Part shown: piece after piece, positions 62,402 through 64,000 of the stretch
How positions within the stretch are numbered: the stretch's first letter is position 1
Layout of the letters: each line of letters begins with the position of its first letter
NCBI GenBank assembly: GCA_009746045.1
Contig: RPFO01000132.1
Span: 889,090 to 953,089 of the forward strand
Origin: Mesostigma viride
Lineage: Eukaryota > Streptophyta > Mesostigmatophyceae > Mesostigmatales > Mesostigmataceae
Reading direction: 5' to 3'
DNA: 64,000 nt
Translations under genes and position numbers: made by a program
The notes under the pieces: model-generated
What the model was told of the DNA's origin: nothing
What the model saw: the letters and a program-made list of their open reading frames with translations, nothing else
Database searches by the model: none

Positions 62402-64000
62402 GATAGCTCTGACTTTTTGCAGACGGAAAGGAGTCAATTAGAGTAACCTTGATAGTATTCCCAATCCTAATCACTGACCCAAAACCAAAAAGAGCGAAAG
62501 ACGCAGATATTGACTTCTGCAGTTGGCCAGGCACCTTCTAGGCAGCCCATGGTTCCCAGCATCGCATTGACTGCAGTGCCACTGCTCCATCGCTCATCAA
62601 ACATGTATAGCCTCCGACGTGTCTAACAAAATGGTAAAGAAGAATGGTGGTACCTTCGTGAGCATTCGTCCCGCGGCGTTACCGGAGCGAAAGCCGATGT
62701 TATGTATAATCAAAGTCCCACAATCAGAGGTATAATCAGATATGACCAAGGGGCACGTCGAAAGCTACCGCCATGATTTCAAGTAAAACCAGCAATTTCT
62801 CACAGCCAAACGGTAAGCTTGTTAAAATCAATTGCACTACAAAGGATTCGGTCTAGACTGCCATTGCTGGTCTATGAACATTTGACCATACTACCCTATG
62901 CACCTGCCATAAACTCACGCGCAAATCGCAACCTTTTTGTGTTTTGTGTTAGGAAAGAGGTTTTGCACGTGCGTCGACTGTCGTGTGCAGAAAATGGGCT
63001 CCTGTTCTGGGCGTACAGAAGAGCCCTGCGCGAGCCCGACTCCTCCCAAGCAGACGAAAACGGCATGAACGGAAAGCGCTTGTATAACGCAGTATCTTGG
63101 ATCTGGAAACTGTGAGACGGGTGCCACCGTACAACCGCCGTCAAGTGGACGCCAAAGCAATTTAATGTTTACAAGGTTTCTTGTGCATCGGAACGACCGA
63201 ACGGGAGGGCAGTCCTGTGCCGGGACGATTGGATGGGAACTAATATCTTTCTTAGGACGTGAGACAACGACAGGACGGGAACTCATCGTTTTCTCACGAC
63301 GTGAGACAAGGACGGGATGGGAACTAATCTTTTTCTCACCCCGTGAGACAACGACGGGATGCGAACTAATATCTTTCTCACCCCCGTTAGACAACGACGG
63401 GATTATCTTTCTCATCAGATAGCGGCGTGGGAATACAGACTGGCTATCGATACTGACTGATCTATATCAAGTCAGACGGTATTAGGCATTAATAATAGTT
63501 ATTTCATATTGTGATAACTCTGTCGGGTGGGAATAAACTGACCGCCTAATTACTGACGTGAGGACTAGCACGTCGATGCATTTTCCTTCGGCCCTGCTGC
63601 TTCGAATAACACCCACCCACTTTTTAAGGAAGCGATAATGTCGAGCAGCTCCATGCATCCATTCTGCCACACAACCATGCGCTTTCCATGCACGAGACGA
63701 CCAGCATATGACGCATGAAATTGTGTGGATCCGGACGCGTGAAAATTGAAGCCTGCCTTTTCAATTGCCGCATTACCGAGTCAATTTCGGGACCATGAAG
63801 ATGAGATGGATTTGGAAATGGATGGCAGTGTACGTTTCAGACAGAACTACGAGGCGTACGGTTACATCTGGACCTAGATGGCTACATGCTTCGAAGGATG
63901 TCGCGTGATCAGTGCGTTTGTTCACAGCGGCCAGGAGTTTAAATTGTGAGCATCACTGCTGCGGGTTCCTCTCTGTATCTCAAATGGAATTACCGTCAAT
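62402..64000. other. CDC73 upstream region
   Basis: This is where the CDC73 promoter should lie on the minus strand. No TATA box stands out. No other gene is seen; short frames in both directions look like chance. A 40-bp tandem repeat lies at 63230-63410. Confidence 0.45.
63230..63410. repeat. 40-bp tandem repeat upstream of CDC73
   Basis: Four imperfect copies built on GTGAGACAACGACGGGATG followed by an AACTAATCTTTTTCTCAC-type segment, about 0.9 kb upstream of the CDC73 start codon. Confidence 0.88.

Overview
This window is nuclear DNA of a eukaryote, most likely a green alga. The evidence is GT-AG spliced genes, plant/alga-type Copia and chromodomain Gypsy elements, and a block of short palindromes of the kind seen in chlorophyte organelle DNA; the lineage is inference. 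It holds one clearly recognised host gene (CDC73), one unrecognised spliced gene, and otherwise mostly nested transposable elements.

Layout. 442-6968: a young Copia-type LTR element with noncanonical ends, a deleted pol, an inverted LTR piece and an inserted 3.4-kb terminal-inverted-repeat transposon that carries a minisatellite. 7514-10114 (-): an unrecognised spliced gene. 10300-17740 (-): Gypsy element MT1, whose polyprotein reads protease, C5 cytosine-DNA methyltransferase, reverse transcriptase, RNase H, integrase and PHD finger; a TTAA-flanked piggyBac-like element (12704-14602) splits it. 18461-about 29390 (-): a second, frameshifted copy of that family (MT2) with gag and zinc knuckle; a gag-only LTR element (26058-28908) is nested in its gag. 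29400-34064 (+): a Copia-type pol with a protease-like segment between integrase and RT, broken by several LINE 3' ends that share one target sequence. 34065-36911: no gene recognised. 36912-40810 and 51550-52650: LINE remnants (-). 40811-51549 (+): a 10.7-kb chromodomain Gypsy element with near-identical LTRs, an extra ORF resembling the RNase H1 hybrid-binding domain, and a large unidentified ORF after the integrase. 53037-62401 (-): CDC73 in ten exons, with introns full of tandem repeats.

How the parts work together. The MT1/MT2 elements encode their own chromatin writer (DNA methyltransferase) and a histone-reader-type PHD finger; the 10.7-kb Gypsy has a chromodomain instead. CDC73 is a Paf1-complex subunit. 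Its ten exons join in frame to 509 codons, and tandem arrays lie just upstream of three of its 3' splice sites. Many reading frames in otherwise young elements break at homopolymers, so some frameshifts may be assembly errors rather than decay.
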